64,000 nt of DNA from Flavisolibacter ginsenosidimutans (lineage in GTDB: Bacteria > Bacteroidota > Bacteroidia > Chitinophagales > Chitinophagaceae), in assembly GCF_007970805.1 (NCBI RefSeq), contig NZ_CP042433.1, positions 868,001-932,000 of the forward strand, read 5' to 3'. The position numbers and the translations under genes are program-made. The notes beneath the pieces are model-generated. The model saw nothing but the letters and a program-made list of their open reading frames with translations, made no database searches and was not told the DNA's origin. Of the stretch, positions 26,843-35,711 are shown in pieces. Positions within the stretch are counted from its first letter, which is position 1, and each line of letters begins with the position of its first letter.

Positions 26843-29351
26843 TGCTGATGCTTCCACCCAATGCACCGCCCAAGCCAATGCGCACACCAAAATTGTGTCC
26901 GGACTGCGCTTGCGTGGCGGTTACAAAATCCACGCGGAATAATTTGAAAATATTTTCCAGGCCCGCAAAAGCCTCGACGTAATAATTGTTTCGGTTGATG
27001 TAAAACGTGTTGGTGCCGCCAACAAGGTTCCATTTCAATTTGTTCAGCAGCGGAATTTTGTTGGTGAGCAATCCGTTGAAATGATGTTCGGCGTGAAGCA
27101 GGCCGTAAAGCCTTTCCGTGTTGCTGTAACGGTAATACGGCGCCAATTGAAAGCTGTTCACATAGTTCCAGTTTGAGAACATTTGGTTGCCGTTGAAGTG
27201 CGTGAAGTCGGGAATGTCAACGTGCTTGTTGTTCAAAAATCCGCCAACGCTTACGCGATATTTGAACGTACCCAGGAGCTTTAAGTTCGTTTCATCATAA
27301 ATGGAAAACTTCCATTTGTCAAAATCGGCTGTGCTGTTGAAGAGCGTTGGAATGCCTTTCGCATATTGCAATTCGAAGGTTGGATATTTTGAACCGATGG
27401 GCACTTTTGATCGCGGAAACTGAATGTATTGCTGTCCCGGTTGAAAAGAAACGGTAGCCGATGTTACAAAAGCAGCGTGCCTTTCAAAGGGAACGCTGGC
27501 CAACTCATAAGGATGGTTCGGCAACAACATTTCTCCTTTCTTGAAAAAAGAAAAATCTGTCGAATTTTCCACCGGTATGCGGTCTTCGTAATTGGCAGCA
27601 AGATTCAACCTTAGACCGTTTTCAAAGCGGTTGTTGTATTCTACTTTTCCAAACCAGGCCTCATAAAGCTTGAGATAAGCCCGTTTATAAAACAACGTGT
27701 ACAATGCGTTGGCAAAGGGATCAACGGGATTGTCGCGATTAAATTGCAGCAGCCGCTTGCCACCACTGAATTGCAGGTAACGATTGCGAAAAGGCTCTTC
27801 CCGGTTTTGGATGGTGAAAGCGCCAAAAGAATTCAGGTGATGATTGCTGAAACCATACCGCGTATTCCAATTCAATTCGTATTCTTTTTTCTTCTTGTGC
27901 GGTTGAATGCTCAATTTTTGGTTCGCGATGAGCGCAAAACCTTCCACGCTGTTGTAACCAATTCCCATCGGTAAAAAAGGATCAAAGCGATAGATGGAAA
28001 CAGCGGAAGGCGAATAAAAATATTTGATAACGCCGCCTTTTACAAACTCGCGAAGCTGAACTGGCTTTTGCGCCCTGCGCAACGAATCCATGTAGCGCCT
28101 CGAATGTAACGAATCGCGGTCGGCGCGACGAAGGCTGTCTTTAAAAATGAAATTCCGCCGCTCGTCCTGCTCCAGCGGCAGGGGTCGCAGGTTGCTCCAA
28201 TAACTGCTGTCGTGCCGGTTGTAAGCCGTGTCGTACTTCATCAAAATGCGGTTGAAAAAACCTTTCTTAAAACCAGGATTCAGGTTGTAATTGGAATACA
28301 CGTTCAGAAAATCGCCGGAGATGCCGAAGCCAAAAAATTTTGCCGAAAGTGACACGACCTGATTGGCCGTTTTGTAAACATTCTTTTCAACTTCGGTGTG
28401 CAATTGCGTAACACGAAGCGTATCCAGCAAATCCAAGCCCTGGCTTTTGTTCGTCGCCAGGTTCAGACTGTGAATGCGCCATTCCTCGTCCACAATTTGC
28501 AGATAGCCCTCAAACAAAGGTTCGTTCTTTCTGCGTGGCGTTACCCGAATGCGGTCAATTAGCCTTCCGCCTTCAAAAAACGAACCTTCAAACCGGAATT
28601 TGTAATAATGAAAAGCGGCATCAGCCAATGGCGATACAAAGCCTCTCGGATTAACGTTGCCGCTGAAAAGCTGCACGTTGCTGTTGTAAAAATTAACGAA
28701 GAAGGGAAAGCTAAAACCAAAGCCGCCACCGCCGCTTACCCGCGACGACACAACTTCGTACTTTATTTTACCAGGTCGCTTGTACGCTACTTTTGTCAAT
28801 GATTCGGAAAGGAACAATATGCCCTTGCCGGTTGAATCAATGCCTTCCTTTTTCAATTCGCTTTTGTCAATTTTCTGCCCGAAAAATTTATCCGGTATTT
28901 CGTTGGAGCGAATCAAGCCTTTGATGTAAACGTCCACCGTCAGTGAATCGGTTTGCCGGTTGTAAAAATCACGTTTGGCAATGGTCTTGCGCATGATTTC
29001 GAGTGCCGGGTCTTCGCCTCTTTTAATCAGCACTTCTTCCATCTTTAGTTCCTGTTCTGATAGACGAAAATCAACGACAAGGTTTGTGTTGTTTACCCGA
29101 ACCGTTTTCTCTTCTGTTTTGTAACCTACGTGCCGGCATTGAAGAACGTAGGTTCCTTCGTCAAGTGATAACGAATATTTTCCGGTGCTGTTGGCAATGG
29201 CGCCTTTGTTCGTGCCTTTTACCGAAATGGATGCAAAGGGAAGCGGTGTGCCTTTTTCGTCGGCCACAGTTCCGGTAACGGTAGCGGCAAAAGGTTTTAA
29301 AGCTGAAAGACAAAAGAGAAACAGGCAGAACGGTTTCATACGCAGCGGCAT
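26832..29351 (-). CDS. DUF5686 protein with carboxypeptidase-like regulatory domain
   Basis: An 839-residue outer-membrane protein. After a signal peptide comes a CarboxypepD_reg domain (VTGTVADEKGTPLPFASISVKGTNKGAIANS, about 22-105, in several motifs), then the DUF5686 region beginning VLIKRGEDPALEIMRKTIAKR and a barrel-like second half that ends at GVRIGLGGALGGSISRKM. ATG at 29351 and ATG at 29339 (MKPFCLFLFC) are both possible; the second gives the more usual signal peptide. The family is widespread in Bacteroidota and has no established function. Confidence 0.88.
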   Translation of the reverse strand: MPLRMKPFCLFLFCLSALKPFAATVTGTVADEKGTPLPFASISVKGTNKGAIANSTGKYSLSLDEGTYVLQCRHVGYKTEEKTVRVNNTNLVVDFRLSEQELKMEEVLIKRGEDPALEIMRKTIAKRDFYNRQTDSLTVDVYIKGLIRSNEIPDKFFGQKIDKSELKKEGIDSTGKGILFLSESLTKVAYKRPGKIKYEVVSSRVSGGGGFGFSFPFFVNFYNSNVQLFSGNVNPRGFVSPLADAAFHYYKFRFEGSFFEGGRLIDRIRVTPRRKNEPLFEGYLQIVDEEWRIHSLNLATNKSQGLDLLDTLRVTQLHTEVEKNVYKTANQVVSLSAKFFGFGISGDFLNVYSNYNLNPGFKKGFFNRILMKYDTAYNRHDSSYWSNLRPLPLEQDERRNFIFKDSLRRADRDSLHSRRYMDSLRRAQKPVQLREFVKGGVIKYFYSPSAVSIYRFDPFLPMGIGYNSVEGFALIANQKLSIQPHKKKKEYELNWNTRYGFSNHHLNSFGAFTIQNREEPFRNRYLQFSGGKRLLQFNRDNPVDPFANALYTLFYKRAYLKLYEAWFGKVEYNNRFENGLRLNLAANYEDRIPVENSTDFSFFKKGEMLLPNHPYELASVPFERHAAFVTSATVSFQPGQQYIQFPRSKVPIGSKYPTFELQYAKGIPTLFNSTADFDKWKFSIYDETNLKLLGTFKYRVSVGGFLNNKHVDIPDFTHFNGNQMFSNWNYVNSFQLAPYYRYSNTERLYGLLHAEHHFNGLLTNKIPLLNKLKWNLVGGTNTFYINRNNYYVEAFAGLENIFKLFRVDFVTATQAQSGHNFGVRIGLGGALGGSISRKM

Positions 29352-29489
29352 GAAACGAATGTAAAGGGATTGGTCTTATGAAAGCGTTAAGAAGGAGTAC
29401 GGATTAAGTAGAACTGATATGGCGATGCCGTGAAAAAGAATAAGCAATTGGTTTTGGTTTGAATGACTTTGCCTACTTGAATGAAAGGA

Positions 29490-30725
29490 CTACATCTTCA
29501 CAAACTCTACACGCCGGTTGTTGGCTTTGCCCTCCAGGCTGTTGTTGTCACTGATGGGCTTTGTATCGCCCAAACCTTTTGTGGAAAGACGCGAACCGTC
29601 AACGCCCATCGCTATGAGTTGTACTTTCACGGCCTCGGCTCTTTGTTGCGAAAGGGTGAGATTATGGGCTGCCGTGCCGCTGTTATCGGTATGTCCTTCG
29701 ATGCTGAATTTTAAATCGGGATTCTCTTTCAACACGCCAACAATCATGTTTAATGTACCCATGCTTTCGGGCTTGATGCTGGCCTTGTCAATATCGAAAT
29801 TAATGCCGTGTGTGATGATCTTACTCTCGGTAAATTTTTTGCCAATCATGTTCATGTCGCCACCCGAGGCAATGCGAACGTTCTTAAAAATAAGCGGTTG
29901 TTCTTCGCTGCCAATGCCGCCGAAACCAACTTTAAAAAACTCGCTTTTTGTATCCGGCACCACCAATATTCGGTTCTGATCAACGTAAAGTTTTAATTGA
30001 TGATTCTTCACTGCAATCGCTATATGATGCCACTTGTTGACGAAGTTTTCATCTTGCAAACCGGCCGGATAAGCTTTGGAGAAATCCACCACGCCGTTGA
30101 AGGACGCTTCCGATGCGCCTACTTGCACGTCTGACGTGGTTTCGCAATTGCAGGCCGGGTCTATTCGGCTCAGGAAAGTAAGAATGCCGTAAGCCCTGTC
30201 TTTGTTGTAATAATCAAATTCAATCGTAAAGGGTTCGGTTAAATATTTTTCGGTTTTCATTCGTGGTTTAACACGAGCGTAGTTTCCTTCTGTCAAGAAC
30301 AAAGCTTCTTGTCCGCTTACTTTGTTAAGCTGCCCCTGTCCTTTTTCCAGTTCCCAATGCGAGGGAAATTCGCCGTCCTGATCGCCGGTAAAATTGTCCT
30401 CAAATAAAATTTTATCGCCGGGTACAAAATCGTAGTTCTGGTAAACTTTTAAAGAAGGCGTTTCGTTATTTCCCGTTTCTATGTTAGACACTTGCTTCAC
30501 GTTGTTGTCCTTCGCGTCGCTGCCTTTTGAACCGCCGTTTTTCGTTGCGTTGTCCACGCCGTCGGCCGCTTTGTCCACGGCCTTGTCAATTTTTTCGTCT
30601 TCCTTTTGCTCGGCCTTGTCTTTTACTTTTTGCTTGATCTTTCCCAAAATTCCTTGTGCGTTCACGGGTGTAAATGGCGCTGCAAAAAGCGTTAGAACAA
30701 AGGCATAGCCGAGGAGCTTTTTCAT
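29490..30725 (-). CDS. OmpA family protein with central lectin-like domain
   Basis: A 411-residue exported protein. After the signal peptide (PVNAQ) comes a highly charged segment (about 28-75, KIKQKVKDKAEQKEDEK then Asp/Lys-rich repeats) and a concanavalin A/LamG-like domain around residues 100-290 (DKILFEDNFTGDQDGEFPSHWE, NKWHHIAIAVKNHQLKLYVD, in parts). The C-terminal OmpA domain has INFDIDKASIKPES, FSIEGHTDNSGTAAHN, LSQQRAEAVK and NNRRVEFVKM for peptidoglycan binding. It likely links the outer membrane to the wall. Confidence 0.9.
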   Translation of the reverse strand: MKKLLGYAFVLTLFAAPFTPVNAQGILGKIKQKVKDKAEQKEDEKIDKAVDKAADGVDNATKNGGSKGSDAKDNNVKQVSNIETGNNETPSLKVYQNYDFVPGDKILFEDNFTGDQDGEFPSHWELEKGQGQLNKVSGQEALFLTEGNYARVKPRMKTEKYLTEPFTIEFDYYNKDRAYGILTFLSRIDPACNCETTSDVQVGASEASFNGVVDFSKAYPAGLQDENFVNKWHHIAIAVKNHQLKLYVDQNRILVVPDTKSEFFKVGFGGIGSEEQPLIFKNVRIASGGDMNMIGKKFTESKIITHGINFDIDKASIKPESMGTLNMIVGVLKENPDLKFSIEGHTDNSGTAAHNLTLSQQRAEAVKVQLIAMGVDGSRLSTKGLGDTKPISDNNSLEGKANNRRVEFVKM

Positions 30726-30802
30726 ATCAGTTATTTTTAAGCTAAGCTAACCGGGGTAAGCTTGCAAGACAATCGCATTAAAATGCGACGAGGGATAAAG
30801 AC

Positions 30803-30902
30803 GATATTGGGATATCAGGATATTTCATTTGGGGTACCGTCCTTCCGTTCGGCACAATTGAGACAATCACCCCATCACCTAATATCACAACATCCTAATA
30901 TC
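30803..30902. repeat. Inverted phrase-repeat element (GATATTG type), copy 2
   Basis: Left arm GATATTGGGATATCAGGATA (30803-30822) faces a right arm built of AATATC phrases (30877-30902). The core contains GGTACCGTCCTTCCGTTCGG. It lies between the response regulator stop and the OmpA gene promoter region. Confidence 0.7.
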
Positions 30903-30907
30903 CTTTC

Positions 30908-31537
30908 TCACTTCATTCCGTAAACCCTGTTGAGTGCTTCGGTGCGGCTTTGCACGTGAAGTTTTTCGTACATCCGGCGGATGTGTGTGCGAACCGTGTC
31001 AATGCTGATGCCTTCCGCGGCCGCAATCTCTTTGTAACGTAGTCCTTTGGAAAGGTCGTGAAGGATGCTTTTTTCTTTGGGCGTTAGCAAGGCTTCTTCA
31101 CTTTTGTTGTTTTTTGCCTGAAAGGTTTGAATGACGCGCCGCGCAATTTGCGCACTCATGGGCGAACCACCGGCGTGCACGTCGCGGATGGCTTCGAGAA
31201 TTTTAACCGGCTCTGTTTTTTTGAGAAGATAACCGTGAGCGCCGGCTTTCAACGATTCGAAAATATTGTCGTCATCTTCGTAAACGGTGCTCATGATAAA
31301 CTGCGTGTTCGGGCAGGCTTGCTTTACCTGCCGGAGACAATCTATGCCGTTGATGCCGGGCAAGTGAATGTCCATCAATACAACGTCGGGACAATGCGCA
31401 GGCAAGGCTTTTACCGCCTCTTCACCGGTGGCGTAAACCTGGTTGCAAATAAAACCCGGGCTGCTGCCGATGAGAATCTGCAAACCTTCGCGTATGTCTT
31501 TAATGTCTTCGACTATGGCGACTGTGATCAAGGACAT
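30908..31537 (-). CDS. NarL/FixJ (LuxR-type) response regulator, orphan
   Basis: A 209-residue regulator. The receiver domain has the acidic pair in AIVEDIKDIREG, phosphoacceptor Asp in VLMDIHLPGING (about residue 55), the switch Thr/Ser in MSTVYEDDD and Lys in GYLLKKTEPV. The LuxR-type DNA-binding domain has LTPKEKSILHDLSKGLRYKEIA and DTVRTHIRRMYEKLHV. No histidine kinase gene is adjacent, so its partner is elsewhere. A TAAATTTG box ends four bases before the ATG at 31537, so the mRNA may be leaderless. Confidence 0.92.
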   Translation of the reverse strand: MSLITVAIVEDIKDIREGLQILIGSSPGFICNQVYATGEEAVKALPAHCPDVVLMDIHLPGINGIDCLRQVKQACPNTQFIMSTVYEDDDNIFESLKAGAHGYLLKKTEPVKILEAIRDVHAGGSPMSAQIARRVIQTFQAKNNKSEEALLTPKEKSILHDLSKGLRYKEIAAAEGISIDTVRTHIRRMYEKLHVQSRTEALNRVYGMK

Positions 31538-31541
31538 AAAA

Positions 31542-31549
31542 CAAATTTA
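31542..31549 (-). promoter_or_regulatory. Promoter -7 box abutting the response regulator start
   Basis: Minus-strand TAAATTTG, exact TAnnTTTG match, with only four bases to the ATG at 31537. Transcription should begin at or beside the start codon. Confidence 0.6.
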
Positions 31550-31658
31550 GCGGTTGCAAAGGCCTCTTCGTTTCGCATAAAAGTGTGACAAGCGCAAATT
31601 TTGCAGCAGGAATTTTTTCATTTCAATGCCAAAGCAATGTCAACCTGCGATTCCTGAA

Positions 31659-32063
31659 CTACGATGCCGGAAACCACAGCGGGTCCTGGCTGTTCCAATC
31701 GCCGTTGTAATTGATGAAAAGTTCTTCTCCTCTTTTAATGTCTCTTACCGCTTTTACTGCGATGACCTGCTTTTTAAAGTACATTTCGTATTCGCAGTTC
31801 GACTGAAAAGAATGGTTGTAAACCGGCACCAATCCGAGCGCCATTGCGCATTGGTCGCGGGCTTCGCCCCATTCAAAAATATAATCGTGCAAGAGCGTTT
31901 TGTCCAGCAGTTTTCGCTCTTCGGCATTCATGACAATCACGGGCGCCAGTTCAATGAGCGTACCGGCAGCGATGGGTGCTTTTGTAAACACGCCGCGTCC
32001 CATCTTCTTTGTGCCGGCGGCGTGCACATCGTCCAATAAATAGCTCAATTGTTTTAGCGTCAT
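31659..32063 (-). CDS. SET-domain protein (putative protein lysine methyltransferase)
   Basis: A 134-residue stand-alone SET domain. It has the N-terminal GRGVFTKAPIAAGTLIELAP, the SAM/active-site NHS motif in VYNHSFQSNCEYEMYFKK, and the C-terminal IKRGEELFINYNGD (ELxxxY). No post-SET cysteines. Bacterial single-domain SET proteins have few known substrates. It is divergent from mgtE with 113 bp between, which contains a phrase-repeat element. Confidence 0.88.
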   Translation of the reverse strand: MTLKQLSYLLDDVHAAGTKKMGRGVFTKAPIAAGTLIELAPVIVMNAEERKLLDKTLLHDYIFEWGEARDQCAMALGLVPVYNHSFQSNCEYEMYFKKQVIAVKAVRDIKRGEELFINYNGDWNSQDPLWFPAS

Positions 32064-32070
32064 AAATCGA

Positions 32071-32154
32071 AATTCAAAAAGTCAAAACCAAAAGTAAACG
32101 GTCTTTGCTGATGAAGGCTTCGTTTGAATTTAGCCTTTTGCTTTTGCCTTTTTT
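32071..32154. repeat. Inverted phrase-repeat element (CAAAAG type)
   Basis: Left arm 32071-32100 (AAAAAGTCAAAACCAAAAG) faces right arm 32121-32154 (CCTTTTGCTTTTGCCTTTTT) around a core of about 20 bases. The right arm includes the TTTG at 32143-32146 that fits as the mgtE -33 element. Confidence 0.6.
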
Positions 32155-32172
32155 CTTCGTGCAGTAAATTTG
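32143..32172 (+). promoter_or_regulatory. Promoter of mgtE, apparently leaderless
   Basis: TTTG at 32143-32146, an 18-base spacer, then TAAATTTG at 32165-32172, an exact fit to the Bacteroidota -33/-7 consensus. The ATG follows at 32177, four bases after the box. Confidence 0.7.
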
Positions 32173-32176
32173 GCGC

Positions 32177-33592
32177 ATGACGTTGGAAACATTACAGGCA
32201 GAATTGGAGCATGTGCTGGAAAAAGGCGATCCAGAAGAAATCGGAAATTTCCTTGACCAGCAAAACATAAGCGACGTAGCCGAACTGATTTACACCGTGC
32301 CCGAACACGATGCGTCCATCATCATGTACATGTCCATCCACCGCGCTTCCGGCGTGTTTAAAATATTAGAGACGGCCACGCAACAGGACATTATTCAAAA
32401 ACTTCCTCCCGGCAAAACCGCCGAACTGTTAAATGAACTGCCGCCCGATGACCGCACCGCTTTGCTGGAAGATCTGCCCAGCGACGTAGTGCGTGAACTT
32501 ATCAAACTGTTGAACCAGGAAGAGAGAAAAATTACGCTTTCGCTTTTGGGTTACCCCGAAAACAGTGTGGGACGTTTGATGACGCCCGATTACGTTTACG
32601 TGCAGGAAACCGATACGGTGCAGCGTGTCCTCGAAATCATTCGACGCGTGGGAAAGAACAGCGAAACGATTGATGTGATTTACGTGATTAACGACAAAGG
32701 CGAACTGCTTGACGACATACGGATCCGTGAATTTATTCTGGCTGCGCCCAACAAAAAGGTCAGTGAGTTAATGGACAACCGGGTGATTTCGTTAAATGCT
32801 TACGCTGATCAGGAAGCCGCCAATGAAGCCTTTAAGATGAACAACCGCGTGGCCCTGCCCGTGGTGAGTAACAGCAACAAACTTTTGGGCATCGTTACCA
32901 TTGACGACATTCTTTGGGTAGCCACCGAGGAATTTAGCGAAGACATGCAAAAAATAGGCGGCACGCAGGCCTTGAATGAACCGTATCTCGACATTGCTTT
33001 TTTCAAACTTATTCGCAAACGGGTAGGTTGGCTGCTGGCGCTTTTTGTAAGTGAATTGTTGACGACGTCGGCCATGACCTATTTCTCCGACGAGATGCAG
33101 AAAGTGGCCATACTTTCCATTTTTGTTCCGCTAATTACCTCCAGCGGCGGCAACAGCGGCTCCCAGGCATCTACGCTGATCATCCAGGCAATGGCCGTTG
33201 GCGAAGTCACTATTGCTGACTGGTGGCGGGTAATGCGCCGTGAAATTTTATCAGGCCTTGTATTAGGAGTTATCCTCGGCTCGGTAGGTTTTTTGCGCAT
33301 CCAGATATGGCACGAACTCATTCAACACGGCTTTATGCACATGAAAGACCCCGAAATCAGAACCGCTTACCTTACACACTCGACGGCAGTGGGTTTAACT
33401 ATCGGTTTTTCGCTTATCGGCATTGTTTTGTGGGGAACATTGGCCGGTTCCATGCTTCCCATCTTTTTGAAAAGACTTGGCGCCGATCCCGCGGCTTCTT
33501 CTGCGCCCTTCGTTGCCACGCTGGTGGACGTAACAGGCATCATCATTTATTTTTCGATGGCTTATCTTATTCTCACGGGTATTTTGTTGTAA
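32177..33592 (+). CDS. mgtE: Magnesium transporter MgtE
   Basis: A 471-residue Mg2+ channel/transporter. The N-terminal helical superhelix domain has LPPGKTAELLNELPPDDRTALLEDLP, followed by two CBS domains (VGRLMTPDYVYVQ and VSELMDNRVISLNA) and a membrane domain of five segments with the conserved PLITSSGGNSGSQASTLIIQAMA and DVTGIIIYFSMAY. Length and order are normal. The Mg2+-sensing carboxylates of the N and CBS domains suggest gating by cytosolic Mg2+. It precedes glmS on the same strand with a repeat between them. Confidence 0.95.
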   Translation: MTLETLQAELEHVLEKGDPEEIGNFLDQQNISDVAELIYTVPEHDASIIMYMSIHRASGVFKILETATQQDIIQKLPPGKTAELLNELPPDDRTALLEDLPSDVVRELIKLLNQEERKITLSLLGYPENSVGRLMTPDYVYVQETDTVQRVLEIIRRVGKNSETIDVIYVINDKGELLDDIRIREFILAAPNKKVSELMDNRVISLNAYADQEAANEAFKMNNRVALPVVSNSNKLLGIVTIDDILWVATEEFSEDMQKIGGTQALNEPYLDIAFFKLIRKRVGWLLALFVSELLTTSAMTYFSDEMQKVAILSIFVPLITSSGGNSGSQASTLIIQAMAVGEVTIADWWRVMRREILSGLVLGVILGSVGFLRIQIWHELIQHGFMHMKDPEIRTAYLTHSTAVGLTIGFSLIGIVLWGTLAGSMLPIFLKRLGADPAASSAPFVATLVDVTGIIIYFSMAYLILTGILL

Positions 33593-33658
33593 CAAAACCT
33601 TGCCTCCTAAAGTTTTGGCTTGTCAGCATTTTTTTAGACTTTCGCGCCTGCCAGAAAG

Positions 33659-33748
33659 GATATTGAGATATTGAGACAGTAAGTTACCGGCTTTGCCGTT
33701 CCTGTTTTTCATTCACTCAATATCCCAATATCACAATCACTCAATATC
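33659..33748. repeat. Inverted phrase-repeat element (GATATTG type), copy 3
   Basis: Bases 33659-33675 (GATATTGAGATATTGAG) pair with 33716-33732 over 17 positions with one mismatch; more AATATC phrases run to 33748. The core contains GTTACCGGCTTTGCCGTTC, resembling the core of copy 2. It ends 10 bases before the glmS start. Confidence 0.72.
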
Positions 33749-33757
33749 AATTTTATT

Positions 33758-35593
33758 ATGTGCGGAATCGTTGGATACATCGGACCGAGACAAGCTTACC
33801 CCATCATCATCACCGGCCTTAAACGGCAGGAATACCGCGGCTACGACAGCACGGGCATTGCAATTATGAACCCGCATCTTACCGTTTATAAAAAGAAGGG
33901 AAAAGTAGCGGAGCTTGAAAACACCTTGTTGGGCGAAAACCTTAAATCAAACATTGGCATCGGTCATACGCGGTGGGCCACGCACGGCGAACCAAGTGAC
34001 CGCAACGCCCATCCCCATCTTAGTGCCAGTGGCAAACTGGCCATGATTCACAACGGCATCATTGAAAACTATGCACAACTGAAGACGGAACTTTTAAACA
34101 AGGGCTACACGTTTAAAAGCGATACCGACACCGAAGTGCTGCTGAACTTCATTGAAGAAATTAAAACGAACACGCAATGCAGTCTGGAAGAAGCCGTGCG
34201 CATCGCCTTGAAAAGAGTTTCCGGTGCTTACGTGATTCTTCTTTTGGATGAAGAAAACCCCGATACGATTGTTGCGGCACGAAAAGGAAGTCCACTGGTA
34301 ATCGGCATCGGCAAAGGCGAACATTTTTTGGGTTCGGACGCGACGCCCATGCTTGAATACACAAAAGAAGTGGTGTACGTAAACGATTACGAAGTCGCCA
34401 TCATCAAAGCCGACGAACTCATTTTAAAAAACCTTGGCAACGAACGCCAAACGCCTTACATCACGAAGCTGGATATGGAACTGGCGGCCATTGAAAAAGG
34501 CGGCTACGACCATTTCATGCTGAAAGAAATATTTGAGCAGCCGCAAACCATCTATGATTGTTTGAGGGGAAGACTTGATGCCGAAAAAGGCACCATTACC
34601 ATGAGCGGCATTCAAAAATATGCCGAGCAAATCATGAACGCCAACCGCATCATTATGGTGGCCTGCGGCACAAGCTGGCACGCGGGTTTGGTGGCTGAAT
34701 ACATTTTTGAAGAGCTCTGCCGCATCAACGTGGAAGTGGAATACGCCTCGGAGTTTCGTTACCGCAACCCGGTCATCAACAAAGGCGACGTCATCATCGC
34801 TATCTCACAAAGCGGTGAAACCGCCGATACGCTTGTGGCCATTGAAAACGCAAAGAAGCAAGGTGCCATTATTTTGGGTGTGGTTAATGTCGTTGGCTCG
34901 TCCATTTCCCGTGTGTCGGACGGCGGTGCCTATACTCACGCCGGTCCCGAAATTGGCGTGGCTTCTACCAAAGCCTTTACGGCGCAATTGGCCGTGCTCA
35001 CCATGATTGCGTTGAAGATTGGTTATGAAAAAGGCACGCTTGATAAAGACCGTTACATGCGTTTGCTGGATGAATTAAACAGCGTTCCCGATAAGGTAAA
35101 AGTGGTGCTGGAACAGCAAGAGCGCATTAAAGCACTGGCCGAAAAATACAAAGATGCAAGCGATGCTTTGTTCCTTGGAAGAGGCTACAACTTTCCGGTT
35201 GCGCTGGAAGGCGCCTTGAAGCTGAAAGAAATTTCTTACATCCACGCTGAGGGTTATCCGGCTGCTGAGATGAAGCACGGACCGATTGCCCTGGTTGATG
35301 AAAATCTGCCTGTGGTTTTTGTGGCAACGAAAGATTCGTATCACGAAAAAGTGATCAGCAACATGCAGGAAATTAAAGCCCGCAAAGGCAAGGTGATTGC
35401 TGTGATTACGGAAGGCGATGAGCACAGCACAAGCCTGGCCGATGACGTGATTGAAGTTCCCGAAGCCGACGAGATTGTTGCGCCGATGTTGAGCGTGATT
35501 CCGCTGCAATTGCTTTCGTATTACGTAGGCGTTGCAAAAGGTTACGATGTGGACAAGCCGCGCAATTTGGCAAAAAGCGTAACGGTGGAATAG
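33758..35593 (+). CDS. glmS: Glutamine-fructose-6-phosphate aminotransferase (isomerizing)
   Basis: A 611-residue enzyme making glucosamine-6-phosphate for peptidoglycan and LPS. The N-terminal Ntn glutaminase begins MCGIVGYIG with nucleophile Cys2 and has GHTRWATHG. Two SIS isomerase domains follow (CGTSWHAGLVAEY, SQSGETADTLVA and LFLGRGYNFPVALEGALKLKE), and the end DVDKPRNLAKSVTVE is canonical. Length is normal. There is no glmS ribozyme-like leader: a phrase repeat ends 10 bases upstream. Confidence 0.98.
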   Translation: MCGIVGYIGPRQAYPIIITGLKRQEYRGYDSTGIAIMNPHLTVYKKKGKVAELENTLLGENLKSNIGIGHTRWATHGEPSDRNAHPHLSASGKLAMIHNGIIENYAQLKTELLNKGYTFKSDTDTEVLLNFIEEIKTNTQCSLEEAVRIALKRVSGAYVILLLDEENPDTIVAARKGSPLVIGIGKGEHFLGSDATPMLEYTKEVVYVNDYEVAIIKADELILKNLGNERQTPYITKLDMELAAIEKGGYDHFMLKEIFEQPQTIYDCLRGRLDAEKGTITMSGIQKYAEQIMNANRIIMVACGTSWHAGLVAEYIFEELCRINVEVEYASEFRYRNPVINKGDVIIAISQSGETADTLVAIENAKKQGAIILGVVNVVGSSISRVSDGGAYTHAGPEIGVASTKAFTAQLAVLTMIALKIGYEKGTLDKDRYMRLLDELNSVPDKVKVVLEQQERIKALAEKYKDASDALFLGRGYNFPVALEGALKLKEISYIHAEGYPAAEMKHGPIALVDENLPVVFVATKDSYHEKVISNMQEIKARKGKVIAVITEGDEHSTSLADDVIEVPEADEIVAPMLSVIPLQLLSYYVGVAKGYDVDKPRNLAKSVTVE

Positions 35594-35650
35594 GATAACA
35601 TTGACAGAGAAAGCGGTTAAACACAAAGTTTTCTCTTCATGATTTTTATA

Positions 35651-35682
35651 AACTCAATCGGGCTTTCGATTGAGTTTTTTTT
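35651..35682 (+). terminator. Rho-independent terminator of glmS
   Basis: A 9 bp stem AACTCAATC/GATTGAGTT with a 7-base loop, followed by eight T in a row counting the end of the stem. Confidence 0.85.
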
Positions 35683-35711
35683 ATGTTACCAGCTTCGGTA
35701 ACACTATTCAT

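Noticed and set aside
32071..33748. Phrase repeats considered as CRISPR arrays
   Set aside because: Units are 7-10 bp, degenerate, without constant spacers, arranged as inverted arms, and there are no cas genes.
33749..33757. glmS ribozyme
   Set aside because: A phrase repeat ends 10 bases before the glmS ATG and no ribozyme core sequence is visible; the ribozyme is mainly known from Firmicutes.
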